Positions 35,901-45,376 of a stretch of 64,000 nt of DNA are shown here, piece by piece. The notes under the pieces are model-generated. The model had not been told where the DNA came from. It saw only the letters and a program-made list of their open reading frames with translations, and made no database searches. Where the stretch lies: contig JAXHLP010000014.1 of assembly GCA_034522155.1 (NCBI GenBank), forward strand, positions 124,001 to 188,000, given 5' to 3'. The position numbers and the translations under genes were made by a program. The number at the start of each line of letters is the position of its first letter. Position 1 is the stretch's first letter. Source of the DNA: Salinilacustrithrix sp034522155. Lineage in GTDB: Bacteria > Actinomycetota > Acidimicrobiia > Acidimicrobiales > Salinilacustritrichaceae.

Positions 35901-37376
35901 GTGCAGGTCGTCGTCGTCGGAGCGGGTCTGGGCGGACTGAGCGCGGCCGCCCACCTCCGCGGCCGTGGTCACGACGTCGTGGTGGTCGAGCGCGCCGACC
36001 ACCCCGGTGGCCGCAGCGGCCGCCTCGAGCTCGGCGGCTACCGCTTCGACACCGGCCCGACCGTGTTCACCATGCCCGACCTGCTGCGCGAGTCGTTCGA
36101 CGCGATCGACGCGGACATGGACGACTTCGTGCGCCTGCGGCCGGTCGACCCGATGTACCGGGCCACCTACCACGACGGGTCGGAGCTGCGGGTCTGGCAC
36201 GGGCGGGAGCGCATGAGCCAGGAGATCCGCGAGGTGGTCGGGCCCGGGGCCGCCCGGCAGTTCGGCCGGTTCGCCGACTGGTTGCGCGAGCTCTACGAGA
36301 TCGAGCTCGACCGCTTCATCGACGCCAACTTCGACTCGCCCCTCGATCTCGCCCGGCCGATCGGACCGGCGGTACGGCTGCTGCGCCACGGTGGGTTCGG
36401 CAAGCTCGCAGCCCGCGTGGCGTCGTACTTCGACGACCACCGCCTGCAGAAGATCTTCAGCTTCCAGTCGATGTATGCCGGCCTCGCCCCGTACGAGGCG
36501 CTCGCCCTCTACTGCGTCATCACCTACATGGACTCGATCGAGGGCGTCTTCTTCCCGGAGGGCGGCATGCACGCGGTGCCAGCGGGCATGGCACGGGCGA
36601 TCGAGAAGGCCGGCGTCGACATCCGCTACGGCATCGACGTCGAGCGGATCGTGCTGGCCGACGGTTCGAGCGGGCGGGTGCGGGGCGTCCGCACCGCCGA
36701 CGGCGAGGTCGTCGAGGCCGACGCCGTGGTCTGCAACCCCGACCTGCCCGTGGCCTACCGGACCTTGCTTCCCGGGCTGAAGCAGCCCTTCGCCGTCCGC
36801 CACGGCCACTACTCGCCGTCGTGCGCGCTGTGGCACGTGGGGGTCAAGGGCGACCTGCCCGCCGGCACCGCGCACCACAACATCCACTTCGGCGAGCAGT
36901 GGGACGAGGCGTTCCGCGACCTGCTGCACCGGGGCACGCTCATGCGCGACCCGTCGATCCTGGTCACGGTGCACAGCCTCGACGAGCCGTCGATGGTTCC
37001 GGCCGGTTCGCACTCCCTGTACGTACTGGAACCGGCGCCGAACCTCGACGGCAACATCGACTGGTCACGCGAGCGCGATCGTCTCCGTACGTCGCTGCAC
37101 GACCGGGTGGCCGCGCTCGGCTACCCGATGGACATCGAGGTCGAGGCCTTCGTCGACCCGGCCGACTGGGAGGCGCAGGGGATGGAGCGGGGCACGCCGT
37201 TCGCGCTGTCCCACCGCTTCCGCCAGACCGGGCCGTTCCGGCCCAACAACGTGACCAGGCACGCGCCCGGCCTGGTGTTCGTCGGCTCGGGCACCGTGCC
37301 CGGCGTCGGCGTGCCGATGGTGCTGATCTCGGGGAAACTGGCGGCGCGACGCGTCGACGACCTGGCGGACGCATGA
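35901..37376 (+). CDS. crtI: Phytoene desaturase
   Basis: 491 residues. An N-terminal dinucleotide-binding motif (VVVGAGLGGLSAA, GGRSGR) and the C-terminal CrtI signature around GLVFVGSGTVPGVGVPMVLISGK are present. The central FFPEGGMHAVP block is typical. It desaturates phytoene stepwise toward lycopene at the membrane. An AGGAG site precedes GTG 35901, 13 bases after crtE, and the crtB start overlaps its stop. Confidence 0.95.
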   Translation: MQVVVVGAGLGGLSAAAHLRGRGHDVVVVERADHPGGRSGRLELGGYRFDTGPTVFTMPDLLRESFDAIDADMDDFVRLRPVDPMYRATYHDGSELRVWHGRERMSQEIREVVGPGAARQFGRFADWLRELYEIELDRFIDANFDSPLDLARPIGPAVRLLRHGGFGKLAARVASYFDDHRLQKIFSFQSMYAGLAPYEALALYCVITYMDSIEGVFFPEGGMHAVPAGMARAIEKAGVDIRYGIDVERIVLADGSSGRVRGVRTADGEVVEADAVVCNPDLPVAYRTLLPGLKQPFAVRHGHYSPSCALWHVGVKGDLPAGTAHHNIHFGEQWDEAFRDLLHRGTLMRDPSILVTVHSLDEPSMVPAGSHSLYVLEPAPNLDGNIDWSRERDRLRTSLHDRVAALGYPMDIEVEAFVDPADWEAQGMERGTPFALSHRFRQTGPFRPNNVTRHAPGLVFVGSGTVPGVGVPMVLISGKLAARRVDDLADA

Positions 37377-38239
37377 TCACCCTCGAGCAGAGCTACGAAC
37401 ACTGCCGGCAGCTGAACAAGCGCAACGGCGCGACCTACTACTGGTCGACCACGGTCCTGCCGCGGGTGAAGCGCCACCACGTGCACGCGCTCTACGGCTT
37501 CTGCCGGTACGCCGACGACATCGTCGACGATCCCGGGAGCGGGAGCCACGCCGACGTGCCCACCGACGTCCGGGCCGAGGCACTGGCCGAATTCGGCGAT
37601 CGGTTCTTCGCCGACCTCGAGGCGGGCGACAGCGACGACATCGTGCTCAAGGCGACGATCCACACCGTGCGGGCCTTCCGCATCGATCCCGGCTGCATCG
37701 ACCGCTTCTTGCGGTCGATGGCCATGGATCTCACCGTCGAGACCTACGAGAGCTACGACGACCTGCTCGGCTACATGGACGGTTCGGCGGCGGTGATCGG
37801 TGAGATGATGCTGCCCATCCTCGAACCGCTCGACCCGGCCGCGTTCGAACCGGCGCGCGACCTCGGCAACGCCTTCCAGCTCACCAACTTCCTGCGCGAC
37901 ATCGACGAGGACCTCGACCGCAACCGGGTCTACGTGCCCCAGGAGGACATCCGCCGGTTCGATGCCCAATCGGCGTTCGAGACCCGGACCGCCACCCCGG
38001 AGTTCTGCGACCTGATGCGCTTCGAGATCGACCGGACCCGAGAGCTGTACCGCCGGGCCGATCCCGGGATCGAGCTGCTGCCCGGCCGGTCGGGGCGCTG
38101 CGTGCGGGCCGCCCGGCTCCTGTACGCACGGATCCTCGACGAGATCGAGGCCATCGACCTCGACGTGTTCGCCCGCCGTGCCAGGGTTCCCACGTGGCAG
38201 AAGGTGACCACCGCCGGACGGACGCTCCTCCTCGGGTGA
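37373..38239 (+). CDS. crtB: Phytoene synthase
   Basis: 288 residues, squalene/phytoene synthase fold. Both Mg-binding Asp motifs are intact: YADDIVDD (Asp48-Asp52) and LRDIDEDLDRNRVYVP (Asp176-Asp180). It joins two GGPP to phytoene. It is coupled by ATGA to crtI and by GTGA to the following membrane enzyme gene. Confidence 0.95.
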   Translation: MITLEQSYEHCRQLNKRNGATYYWSTTVLPRVKRHHVHALYGFCRYADDIVDDPGSGSHADVPTDVRAEALAEFGDRFFADLEAGDSDDIVLKATIHTVRAFRIDPGCIDRFLRSMAMDLTVETYESYDDLLGYMDGSAAVIGEMMLPILEPLDPAAFEPARDLGNAFQLTNFLRDIDEDLDRNRVYVPQEDIRRFDAQSAFETRTATPEFCDLMRFEIDRTRELYRRADPGIELLPGRSGRCVRAARLLYARILDEIEAIDLDVFARRARVPTWQKVTTAGRTLLLG

Positions 38240-38958
38240 CCATCGTCGGCGCCGGGGTGACGTTCGGCGTCATGGCGGCGGCCCAGATCGCGATCCCGCT
38301 GACGTCGGACGACGCAACCATCGAGTGGCTGTCGTCGCTGGTGGTCGTGGCGTTCTTCGCGACCTCGCTGCTGCTGGCCGGCGCCCACTGGGGCGCGGCG
38401 CGGGCGCTGGCCGCCGCGGCGTTCGTGACCGTGGCCACGCTCGTCGTGGAACGGCTCGGGTCGACCACCGGGTTCCCGTTCGGCGAGTACGAGTACACGG
38501 GCGCGCTCGAGCCGACGGTCGGCGAGGTCCCGGTGATCGTCCCCCTGGCGTGGTTCGCCATGGGGCCGCCCGCGCTCGAGGTCGCCCGGCGCATCACCCG
38601 GCACCCGCTCGGGGTGGTGGCGATCGGTGCCGCCGCGCTCACCGCGTGGGACCTGTTCCTCGACCCGCAGATGGTCGACAACGGCTACTGGGTCTGGGCG
38701 GCGGACGGCGCCTACGAGGGCGTCCCCCTGACGAACTACGCGGGTTGGCTGGGCGTGGGATTCGTGGTGCTGGCGGTGGTCGACCGGATCCGGCCGGCCG
38801 ACGCCGAGCCGTCGGTGTGGCTGCTCGCCCTCTACACCTGGTGGGCGGTGATGAACACGATCGGGTTCCTCGTGTTCTTCGGCGAACCGCTCGTCGGTGT
38901 CGTCGGCGGACTCGGGATGGGTTCGATCACCGCCCTCGCGTGGTGGCGACGTGGCTGA
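38236..38958 (+). CDS. cruF: Carotenoid biosynthesis membrane protein, CruF-like (DUF422)
   Basis: 240 residues, about seven membrane helices. The DUF422 family pattern is visible: FPFGEYEYTG, VPLAWFAMG, AWDLFLDPQMV and WVWAADGAYEGVPLTNYAGW. CruF enzymes hydrate the psi-end of acyclic or monocyclic carotenoids at C-1'. GTG 38236 overlaps the crtB stop, and the next gene starts 8 bases before its stop. It therefore belongs firmly to the crt operon. Confidence 0.88.
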   Translation: MTIVGAGVTFGVMAAAQIAIPLTSDDATIEWLSSLVVVAFFATSLLLAGAHWGAARALAAAAFVTVATLVVERLGSTTGFPFGEYEYTGALEPTVGEVPVIVPLAWFAMGPPALEVARRITRHPLGVVAIGAAALTAWDLFLDPQMVDNGYWVWAADGAYEGVPLTNYAGWLGVGFVVLAVVDRIRPADAEPSVWLLALYTWWAVMNTIGFLVFFGEPLVGVVGGLGMGSITALAWWRRG

Positions 38959-40423
38959 GGTCGTGGTCGTCGGCGCGGGTGTCGGCGGGTTGGCCGCTGC
39001 CATCCGCCTCGGCGCCGCCGGACACGAGGTCACCGTCGTCGACCGCCTCGACCGGGTGGGCGGCAAGCTCGACGAGCGCTCGGTCGGTGGCTTCACGTGG
39101 GAGACCGGCCCCTCGCTGCTCACGCTCCGGTCGGTGTTCGACGAGCTGGCCACCATCGCCGGCCGGCGACTCGACGACCTCGTCGACCTCGTCCGTCTCG
39201 ATCCCATCTGCCGCTACCGCTTCGCCGACGGGTCGGGGTTCGACCACCGGGCCGACCTCGCCGATGCCGCCGCGGCGGTCGAGCGGTTCGCGCCCGGTGC
39301 CGGCGAGCACTGGCGCGCGTTCATGGACCACGCCGCCAGGGTGTGGGCGGTGTCCGAGCGGACGTTCTTCGCCGGGCCGATGGCGTCGCCGCTGCGGCTG
39401 CTGCGCCGGATGCGCTCGCCCCGCGACTTCGTCGACATCGACCCGCTGCGGTCGCTGCACGCCCGCGCCGAGACCAGCTTCGACGACCCGCGCCTGGTCC
39501 AGTACGTGGACCGGTACGCCACCTACTCGGGATCGTCGCCGTACCGGGCGCCGGCGACCCTCGCCTGCATCCCCCATCTCGAGCAGGCCCTCGGTGCCTG
39601 GTACGTGCTGGGCGGGCTCGGCCGGCTCGCCGACGCGCTCGGGACGCTGGCAGCCGACGTCAATGTCGAGCTCCGGCTGTCGAGCGAGGTCGACGCCGTC
39701 ACCAGCGACGGCTCCCGCGCGACCGGGGTGCGGCTCGCCGGCGGGGAGCACCTCGACGCCGATGCGGTGGTCGCCAACGCCGACGCCCTGCACCTCTACC
39801 GCGACCTGCTCCCCCATCGCCGCGCCCGCCGGTGGGCCCAAGCCGCGCCCCGCTCGTCGTCGGGCTTCGTGCTCCTGCTCGGCGTCGAGGGCACGACCGA
39901 CGGGCTCGCCCACCACAACATCTCGTTCTCGGCCGACTACGAGGCCGAATTCGACGCCCTGTTCCGCGACCACGAGCCGATCGCGGACCCGACCGTGTAC
40001 GTGAGCGCCTCGTCGGTCACCGACCCGGGCCAGGCTCCGGCCGGCCACGAGAACTGGTTCGTCCTGGTCAACGCCCCGTCCGGCTCCGCCGACCGCGGCG
40101 ACTTCGGCGGCTACGGCGACCGGCTGCTGGAGGTGCTGGCCGAGCGGGGCTGGGACCTGTCCGGCCGCATCGTGCACCGCGAGGAGATCTCCCCGGCCGA
40201 CATCGCCGAGCGCTACCGGACCCCGGGCGGCGCCATCTACGGCACCTCGTCCAACGGCGTGCTGGCCACGTTCCTGCGTCCCGGCAACCGCGGCCCGATC
40301 GACCACCTCTACCTCTGCGGCGGCAGCAGCCACCCCGGCGGCGGTCTGCCGCTCGTGGCCATCAGCGGTCGCATCGCCGCCGACCTCGCCCACGCCGACC
40401 TCGTCGACGCCGACCTCGGCTGA
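38951..40423 (+). CDS. Second CrtI-family desaturase (CrtD-like 3,4-desaturase candidate)
   Basis: 490 residues. A CrtI-type flavoprotein with VVVGAGVGGLAAA, GGKLDERS, TGPSLLTL and the C-terminal HPGGGLPLVAISGR signature. A second CrtI paralogue directly after a CruF-type hydratase is the arrangement used for 3,4-desaturation of 1-hydroxy carotenoids (CrtD). It overlaps the cruF gene by 8 bases. It could instead be a ketolase-type CrtO relative; the motif set favours CrtD-like. Confidence 0.88.
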   Translation: MAEVVVVGAGVGGLAAAIRLGAAGHEVTVVDRLDRVGGKLDERSVGGFTWETGPSLLTLRSVFDELATIAGRRLDDLVDLVRLDPICRYRFADGSGFDHRADLADAAAAVERFAPGAGEHWRAFMDHAARVWAVSERTFFAGPMASPLRLLRRMRSPRDFVDIDPLRSLHARAETSFDDPRLVQYVDRYATYSGSSPYRAPATLACIPHLEQALGAWYVLGGLGRLADALGTLAADVNVELRLSSEVDAVTSDGSRATGVRLAGGEHLDADAVVANADALHLYRDLLPHRRARRWAQAAPRSSSGFVLLLGVEGTTDGLAHHNISFSADYEAEFDALFRDHEPIADPTVYVSASSVTDPGQAPAGHENWFVLVNAPSGSADRGDFGGYGDRLLEVLAERGWDLSGRIVHREEISPADIAERYRTPGGAIYGTSSNGVLATFLRPGNRGPIDHLYLCGGSSHPGGGLPLVAISGRIAADLAHADLVDADLG

Positions 40424-40433
40424 TGCGGAGGGA

Positions 40434-43400
40434 TCAGGGGTGGCGGAGGGCGCGCGCGAGCGGGGCGACGTCGGTGTCGGCCGTGACCGGCGCCAGGGCG
40501 AAGGACCACCGCGCCGGCCCACCGGTGACGCGGTAGGGCGGAAGCGTGTCGGGACCGCACGCGCCGGTGCCGACACCGCGCTGGAGGACGTCGACGTGGA
40601 CCTCGACCGAGTCGCTGGGTCGCAACGACGCCGTCGTGGTCGCGGCGTACAGGTCGGCGTCGTGGTGGAACCGGGCGGTGAAGCCGAACGGATCGAGCGC
40701 GCTCGTGGCCGAGACGAGCAGGCCGACACCATCGCCGTCGCACAGGGTGAACCAGCGGGTGTCGGTGTGGTTGCCGTGTTCCTGGGGCAGGACGTAGGGC
40801 ACGTACTGGTCCTCGACCGTGCTGGACCAGCGGCCGAGGTGCTGGCTCGATTCGCGATCGACGTAGGTCTCGAGCGGGCCCCGCCCGTACCACTCGAGCC
40901 GGTCGAGGCCGCCGGGAACCTCGAAGCGGGTCCCGATCCGGGGGAGGTCGTCGAGGTCGGCGGGCAGGCTCAGCTCCTCGTCGACCACCACCGACCCGTC
41001 GGGTCGGATGCCCAACCGCTGCCGGTGGTCGACCGGCGCGTCGGCGCCCGGGAGGACGAGGCGGCGTCGGAGCGTGACCCGCAGGCTGCCGTCGGGTTGG
41101 CGACGCTGGCGGACACCGACGGGCTCGACCTCGATCCGATCGAGCCCGAGCGCCAGCCACGACGCCAGCGCGCCGACCGGGCCGTCGGCATCCAGACGTC
41201 GTCCGTCGTTCTCGGTCGGCGCGCGCCACAACGACGCCACCGGCGGTGCGACCAGCAACGACCGTCCGCCCACCTCGAACGCGTGCAGCTCCGCCGCATC
41301 GTCATCCCAGCGCACGACCAGGTCCCCGACCGTCGCCGCGGCTCCATCGACCTCGACCGGCCCCTCGTCGGGCGGGCGCCGGGCGCTCGGCGCCGGGACA
41401 CGCTTGGCCCGGGGCAGGTCGAACTGCTGCCAGGCGACACGGTGGCCGGCCGGCGCCCACGGCTCGTCGTCGATGGTCACGCAGCGCAGATCGAGGTGGG
41501 CCTCGGCACCGGGGGGCACGTCGACGTCGGGCAGATCGAGCGCGATCGTGGCCTCGAACCCGCCGGGGAGGTCGGGGAGGTCGAACCCACCCGACTCGAC
41601 GACGTCGCCGTCGACCCGGATGTCCCACTCGCCGCGTAGCCAGGCCACGTCGCGCCAGTCCTGGAGGTTCACGACCACCAGCCGGCCCCGCGCCAGGTTG
41701 CTGGGACGGAACCGGACCGGCGCGCCGAGGTAGGCGTGCTCGACCAGTGCCGGCTTCGCGGTCCGGTCGGGCCAGGTCAGGCCGTTGCAGCAGAAGGTGG
41801 CGTCGTTGGGTTCGTCGCCGAAGTGGCCGCCGTAGGCCCAGTGCTGGCGACCGTCGTCGTCCTCGGCCCGCAGGCCCTGGTCGGTCCAGTCCCAGACGAA
41901 GCCGCCCTGGAGCCCGTCGGTGGTCTCGATGAGGGCCCAGTGGTCGGCGAGGCTCCCGTTGCTGTTGCCCATGGCGTGGCTGTACTCGCACATGATCAGC
42001 GGACGCTGCTCGTCGGTGCCGGCCGTCCGGTCGGCCCAGTTCGTGAGCGCCTCGATCGACGGGTACATCGGGCAGACGAGATCGGTGGCGGCACCGGCGT
42101 CGCCGGGGTCGTCGGTGCCGAAGAAGGCCGGGTGGCAGGCGCCCTCGTAGTGGACGACCCGGCTGGGATCGGTGCTGCGGATCCACGCGGCGGCCGCGTC
42201 GTGCACGGCCCCGTAGCCCGACTCGTTGCCGAGTGAGAACCCGAAGACCGACGGCCGGTTGCGATCACGGGCCACCATCCGCTGGATGCGGTCGAGGATC
42301 GCCGCCGTGAATCGCGGGTCGTGGCACAGGCTCTGCAGGCGGGCGTGGGTCTCGACGTTGGCCTCGTCCAGCACCCACAGGCCGTACTCGTCGCAGACGT
42401 CGAGGAAGGCCGGATCGTTGGGGTAGTGCGCCGTGCGGACGGCGTTGATGTTGTGCTGCTTCATGGCGACGACGTCGCGCCGCATGGACTCGACGGGCAC
42501 CGCCTTGCCGGTGTCGGGATCGTGGTCATGGCGGTTCACTCCGCGGATGAACACCGGGTAATCGTTGAGCAGCAGCTCGCGGTCGGCCACCTCGACGGTC
42601 CGGAAACCGATCGGGATCGCCGTCGCCTCGGCCACCGAACCGTCCGGCGCGACGAGGGTCACCCCGAGCAGGTACCGCGCCGGTCGTTCCGACGACCACG
42701 GCACGATGTCGTCGACCACCTCCTCGAACGAGGCGACGTGGCCGGGATACACGTAGGCGCTGATCACCTCGCGGACGCCGGACCCACGATCGAACACGGG
42801 CACGTCGGCGCTCAGCGGCTGGCCGAGCACGGATCGGCCGTCGGCATCGGCGAGGGTGAGCTCGACCCGCCAGCCGGGCGCAGGGACCGCGAACCCGACC
42901 TCGACGTCGCAAGCGAGCAGACCGGTGGCGAGGTCGTCGTCGAGGCCGGCGTCGACGCGAACGTCGGCGAGATGGGTGGGTCCGGTCGATTCGAGGTGGA
43001 CCTCGCGATGGAGACCGGCCATCCACCAGTGGTCCTGGTCCTCGAGCCAGCTGCCGTCGGACCAGCGGACCACCACCAGCGCGAGATCGTTGTCGCCGGT
43101 CTGCACGAACGGTGTGAGGTCGAACTCCTGGGCCAGCCGCGAGTCCTTGCCCATGCCGACCGGCTGGCCGTTGCAGAACACGTAGAGGCAGCTCTCGGCG
43201 CCGCCGACGTGGAGGACGGTACGACGGGACTTCCAGCCACGCCGGAGGCGGAAGCGCTGGCGATGGACCCCGGTCGGGTTGCGGTCGGGGACCTCGGGGG
43301 GCTCGAGCGCGAACGGCATCTGCACATTGGTGTAGTGCGGGTGATCGTCGACCGCGGGGTCCATGGTCCAACAGCCCGGGACGCTCACCGGCTGCCACCC

Positions 43401-43652
43401 GGCGCCCTCGGTGGGACCCTCGACGTCGTCCCAGGTCACGTCCTCGGGTCGGTCGCGGAGACGGAAGGTCCACGCCCCGGACAGCGGGTGGAACCACCGC
43501 GACCGTTCGCGATCGAGCTCGGCGGCCGACTCCTCGTCCTCGAAGCGGTGGAACGTGGCGTGCATCGGCAGGCGGCCGACCGCGATCTGCTCGGGCCGGC
43601 ACCACGACCTCGCACCGAAGACGTCGAGCGGCGCGGGAGACGGAGCGGGCAT
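40434..43652 (-). CDS. lacZ: Beta-galactosidase, GH2 LacZ type
   Basis: 1072 residues, the full five-domain LacZ length. The sugar-binding, Ig-like and TIM-barrel domains are present, with acid/base Glu477 (SLGNESGYG) and nucleophile Glu556 (MCEYSHAMGNSNG), followed by the C-terminal beta-sandwich. No signal peptide, so it should act on imported beta-galactosides. It lies between carotenoid genes, and its -10 box overlaps that of the divergent glycosyltransferase gene. It is convergent with the second crtI-type gene at a 10-base gap. Confidence 0.95.
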   Translation of the reverse strand: MPAPSPAPLDVFGARSWCRPEQIAVGRLPMHATFHRFEDEESAAELDRERSRWFHPLSGAWTFRLRDRPEDVTWDDVEGPTEGAGWQPVSVPGCWTMDPAVDDHPHYTNVQMPFALEPPEVPDRNPTGVHRQRFRLRRGWKSRRTVLHVGGAESCLYVFCNGQPVGMGKDSRLAQEFDLTPFVQTGDNDLALVVVRWSDGSWLEDQDHWWMAGLHREVHLESTGPTHLADVRVDAGLDDDLATGLLACDVEVGFAVPAPGWRVELTLADADGRSVLGQPLSADVPVFDRGSGVREVISAYVYPGHVASFEEVVDDIVPWSSERPARYLLGVTLVAPDGSVAEATAIPIGFRTVEVADRELLLNDYPVFIRGVNRHDHDPDTGKAVPVESMRRDVVAMKQHNINAVRTAHYPNDPAFLDVCDEYGLWVLDEANVETHARLQSLCHDPRFTAAILDRIQRMVARDRNRPSVFGFSLGNESGYGAVHDAAAAWIRSTDPSRVVHYEGACHPAFFGTDDPGDAGAATDLVCPMYPSIEALTNWADRTAGTDEQRPLIMCEYSHAMGNSNGSLADHWALIETTDGLQGGFVWDWTDQGLRAEDDDGRQHWAYGGHFGDEPNDATFCCNGLTWPDRTAKPALVEHAYLGAPVRFRPSNLARGRLVVVNLQDWRDVAWLRGEWDIRVDGDVVESGGFDLPDLPGGFEATIALDLPDVDVPPGAEAHLDLRCVTIDDEPWAPAGHRVAWQQFDLPRAKRVPAPSARRPPDEGPVEVDGAAATVGDLVVRWDDDAAELHAFEVGGRSLLVAPPVASLWRAPTENDGRRLDADGPVGALASWLALGLDRIEVEPVGVRQRRQPDGSLRVTLRRRLVLPGADAPVDHRQRLGIRPDGSVVVDEELSLPADLDDLPRIGTRFEVPGGLDRLEWYGRGPLETYVDRESSQHLGRWSSTVEDQYVPYVLPQEHGNHTDTRWFTLCDGDGVGLLVSATSALDPFGFTARFHHDADLYAATTTASLRPSDSVEVHVDVLQRGVGTGACGPDTLPPYRVTGGPARWSFALAPVTADTDVAPLARALRHP

Positions 43653-43659
43653 CGGGCGG

Positions 43660-43669
43660 ACCGTACCGT
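43660..43669. promoter_or_regulatory. Overlapping divergent -10 boxes of lacZ and the glycosyltransferase gene
   Basis: The ten bases ACCGTACCGT read as TACGGT leftward (7 bases before lacZ ATG 43652) and as TACCGT rightward (7 bases before GTG 43677). Two bases are shared, so polymerase cannot occupy both. The two leaderless messages are expected to compete. Confidence 0.6.
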
Positions 43670-43676
43670 GTCAGCC

Positions 43677-44753
43677 GTGGCCCTCGTCCCGAGACCGACG
43701 TTCCCCACCGCGGTCCGGACCGGCCTGCTGGCGATCGCGGGTGCCCGCATCGCCCGGGGCGCATCCCGTCGCCCGCCCATCACTCCGATCGCGGGCGACG
43801 TGGCCCGAGACGTGACGGCCGTCGTGCCGGCGCGTGACGAAGCCGACCGCATCGGCCCGTGTCTGGCCGCGCTCGCAACCGAGGGGGTGCCGGTGCTGGT
43901 GGTCGACGACGGCTCCACCGACACCACGCGCGAGGTCGCCCGGACGGCCGGCGCGACCGTCGTGGATGCCGGTCCCCTGCCCGACGGATGGGTGGGCAAG
44001 GCGCACGCGCTCCACGTCGGGCTCGAGGCCGCGACCACGGGGATCGTGATCTCGGTCGACGCGGACACCCGGCCGGCGCCGGGCTTCGTCGCCGCCATGG
44101 TCGGCGCGCTCGGCGACCGGGCGATGGTCACCGCCGGTGCGCGGGTCGTCAATGCCGACGCCGGCGGTCGGGCCATGCACGCGTCGATGCTGACCACCCT
44201 CCTCTACCGGTTCGGTCCCCCGGGCACCGCCCCGCGGCGGCCGGCGCGGGTCGTGGCCAACGGGCAGTGCATGGTGATGGATCGGCGCCAGGTGCTGGAC
44301 GCGGGCGGGTTCGCACCGGTGGCCGACAGCCTGATCGAGGACGTCGCACTCGCCCGGCACCTCGTGTCTGCCGGGCACGAGGTGGCCTTCGACGACGCCA
44401 CCGCCGTCATCGACGTGGCTGGCTACGGCTCGTTCGACGCAACGCTGCGTGGCTGGGGCCGATCCCTCGGCCTCGGGCCCGTGACCGCACCGGCCTGGCT
44501 CGCCGCCGACCTCGCCGTGCTCTGGTCCACCATGGCGCTCCCACTGCCGCGCCTGGTCACCGGGCGCGGCGACGTCGTCGACCTGGCCGCCGTGGCACTC
44601 CGGGCCGGCGTGACCCTGGCGACGGCCGACGCCTTCCACCCGGGGGGTCCCGCCCTCGTCGCCGCCCCGCTGCTCGATCCGATCGCCGTGCTCGCCGTCA
44701 CCGCGAGCGCGCTCCGCCCGTCGAGGGCGTGGAAGGGAAGGCGCTACGCCTGA
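43677..44753 (+). CDS. Family 2 glycosyltransferase, CrtQ/CruG-like (carotenoid glycosylation candidate)
   Basis: 358 residues. A GT-A domain with VVPARDEADRI, VVDDGSTDTTREVA, the PLPDGWVGKAHALHVG segment found in carotenoid glycosyltransferases of the CrtQ/CruG type, the DADTRP metal motif and a SLIEDVALARHL acceptor motif. Two to three C-terminal membrane helices follow. CruF and CruG act in succession in cyanobacterial myxol glycoside synthesis, so it may glycosylate the hydroxyl made by the CruF-like enzyme. GTG 43677 is set by the -10 box. Confidence 0.85.
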   Translation: MALVPRPTFPTAVRTGLLAIAGARIARGASRRPPITPIAGDVARDVTAVVPARDEADRIGPCLAALATEGVPVLVVDDGSTDTTREVARTAGATVVDAGPLPDGWVGKAHALHVGLEAATTGIVISVDADTRPAPGFVAAMVGALGDRAMVTAGARVVNADAGGRAMHASMLTTLLYRFGPPGTAPRRPARVVANGQCMVMDRRQVLDAGGFAPVADSLIEDVALARHLVSAGHEVAFDDATAVIDVAGYGSFDATLRGWGRSLGLGPVTAPAWLAADLAVLWSTMALPLPRLVTGRGDVVDLAAVALRAGVTLATADAFHPGGPALVAAPLLDPIAVLAVTASALRPSRAWKGRRYA

Positions 44754-45328
44754 CGGTCGCGCACCGCCGCCTGGGCGAAGCGCAGACCGACGATGCCCAT
44801 GAGCGCGCCGGTGGCGGCGACCCGCTCCTTCGACTCGAAGCCGATCTGGACCAGCGGGAAGCCGAACACCCCGACCCGGGCAGCCAGCGCGAGCGATCGG
44901 CTGCCCGCCCAGACGATGGCGAAGGCGGCAGCGGCAGCCGCAGCAGCGACCGGTGACAGCACGGCCATGCCCCCGACGAAGGTCAGCACCGAGCGGCCAC
45001 CGCGGAAGTCGGCGAAGACGGGGAACGCATGCCCGATCATCGCCGCGGCGACGGCGGCGTAGGCGATGCCCCACGTCGAGCCGTCGAGCACGATGCCCGC
45101 GCCCGCGGCGAGCGCGCCCTTGCACACGTCGCCGACGAACACCGGCAACGCGGCCTGGCCGCCACGCTGCTCCTTCACGTTCCAGTAGCCGGGGTTGCGA
45201 TCGCCGACGTCCCTCGGGTCGAACCCCTGCCCGCGGGCGATCAGCACGGCCACCGGGATCGACCCGAGCACGTACCCGATCGCGACGGCCGCTGACAGGG
45301 CGACGGCGTCGATGGCCCCGAGCAGCAC
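44744..45328 (-). CDS. PlsY-like acyltransferase with an altered active-site loop
   Basis: 194 residues, five to six membrane helices. The three PlsY loops are recognisable but changed: GSIPVAVLIARG (loop 1), DVGDRNPGYWNVKEQRGG where SGNxGATNxxR is usual (loop 2), and FRGGRSVLTFVGG where FKGGKGVAT is usual (loop 3). It may acylate glycerol-3-phosphate or another hydroxyl; its neighbour makes a carotenoid glycoside acceptor possible, but that is speculative. GTG 45328 is the start. It overlaps the glycosyltransferase end by 10 bases, tail to tail. Confidence 0.75.
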   Translation of the reverse strand: MLLGAIDAVALSAAVAIGYVLGSIPVAVLIARGQGFDPRDVGDRNPGYWNVKEQRGGQAALPVFVGDVCKGALAAGAGIVLDGSTWGIAYAAVAAAMIGHAFPVFADFRGGRSVLTFVGGMAVLSPVAAAAAAAAFAIVWAGSRSLALAARVGVFGFPLVQIGFESKERVAATGALMGIVGLRFAQAAVRDRQA

Positions 45329-45376
45329 GGGGGAAGTCTGTTACACCAGTGCTGTCTCCGGCGAAGAAGGGGTGCG

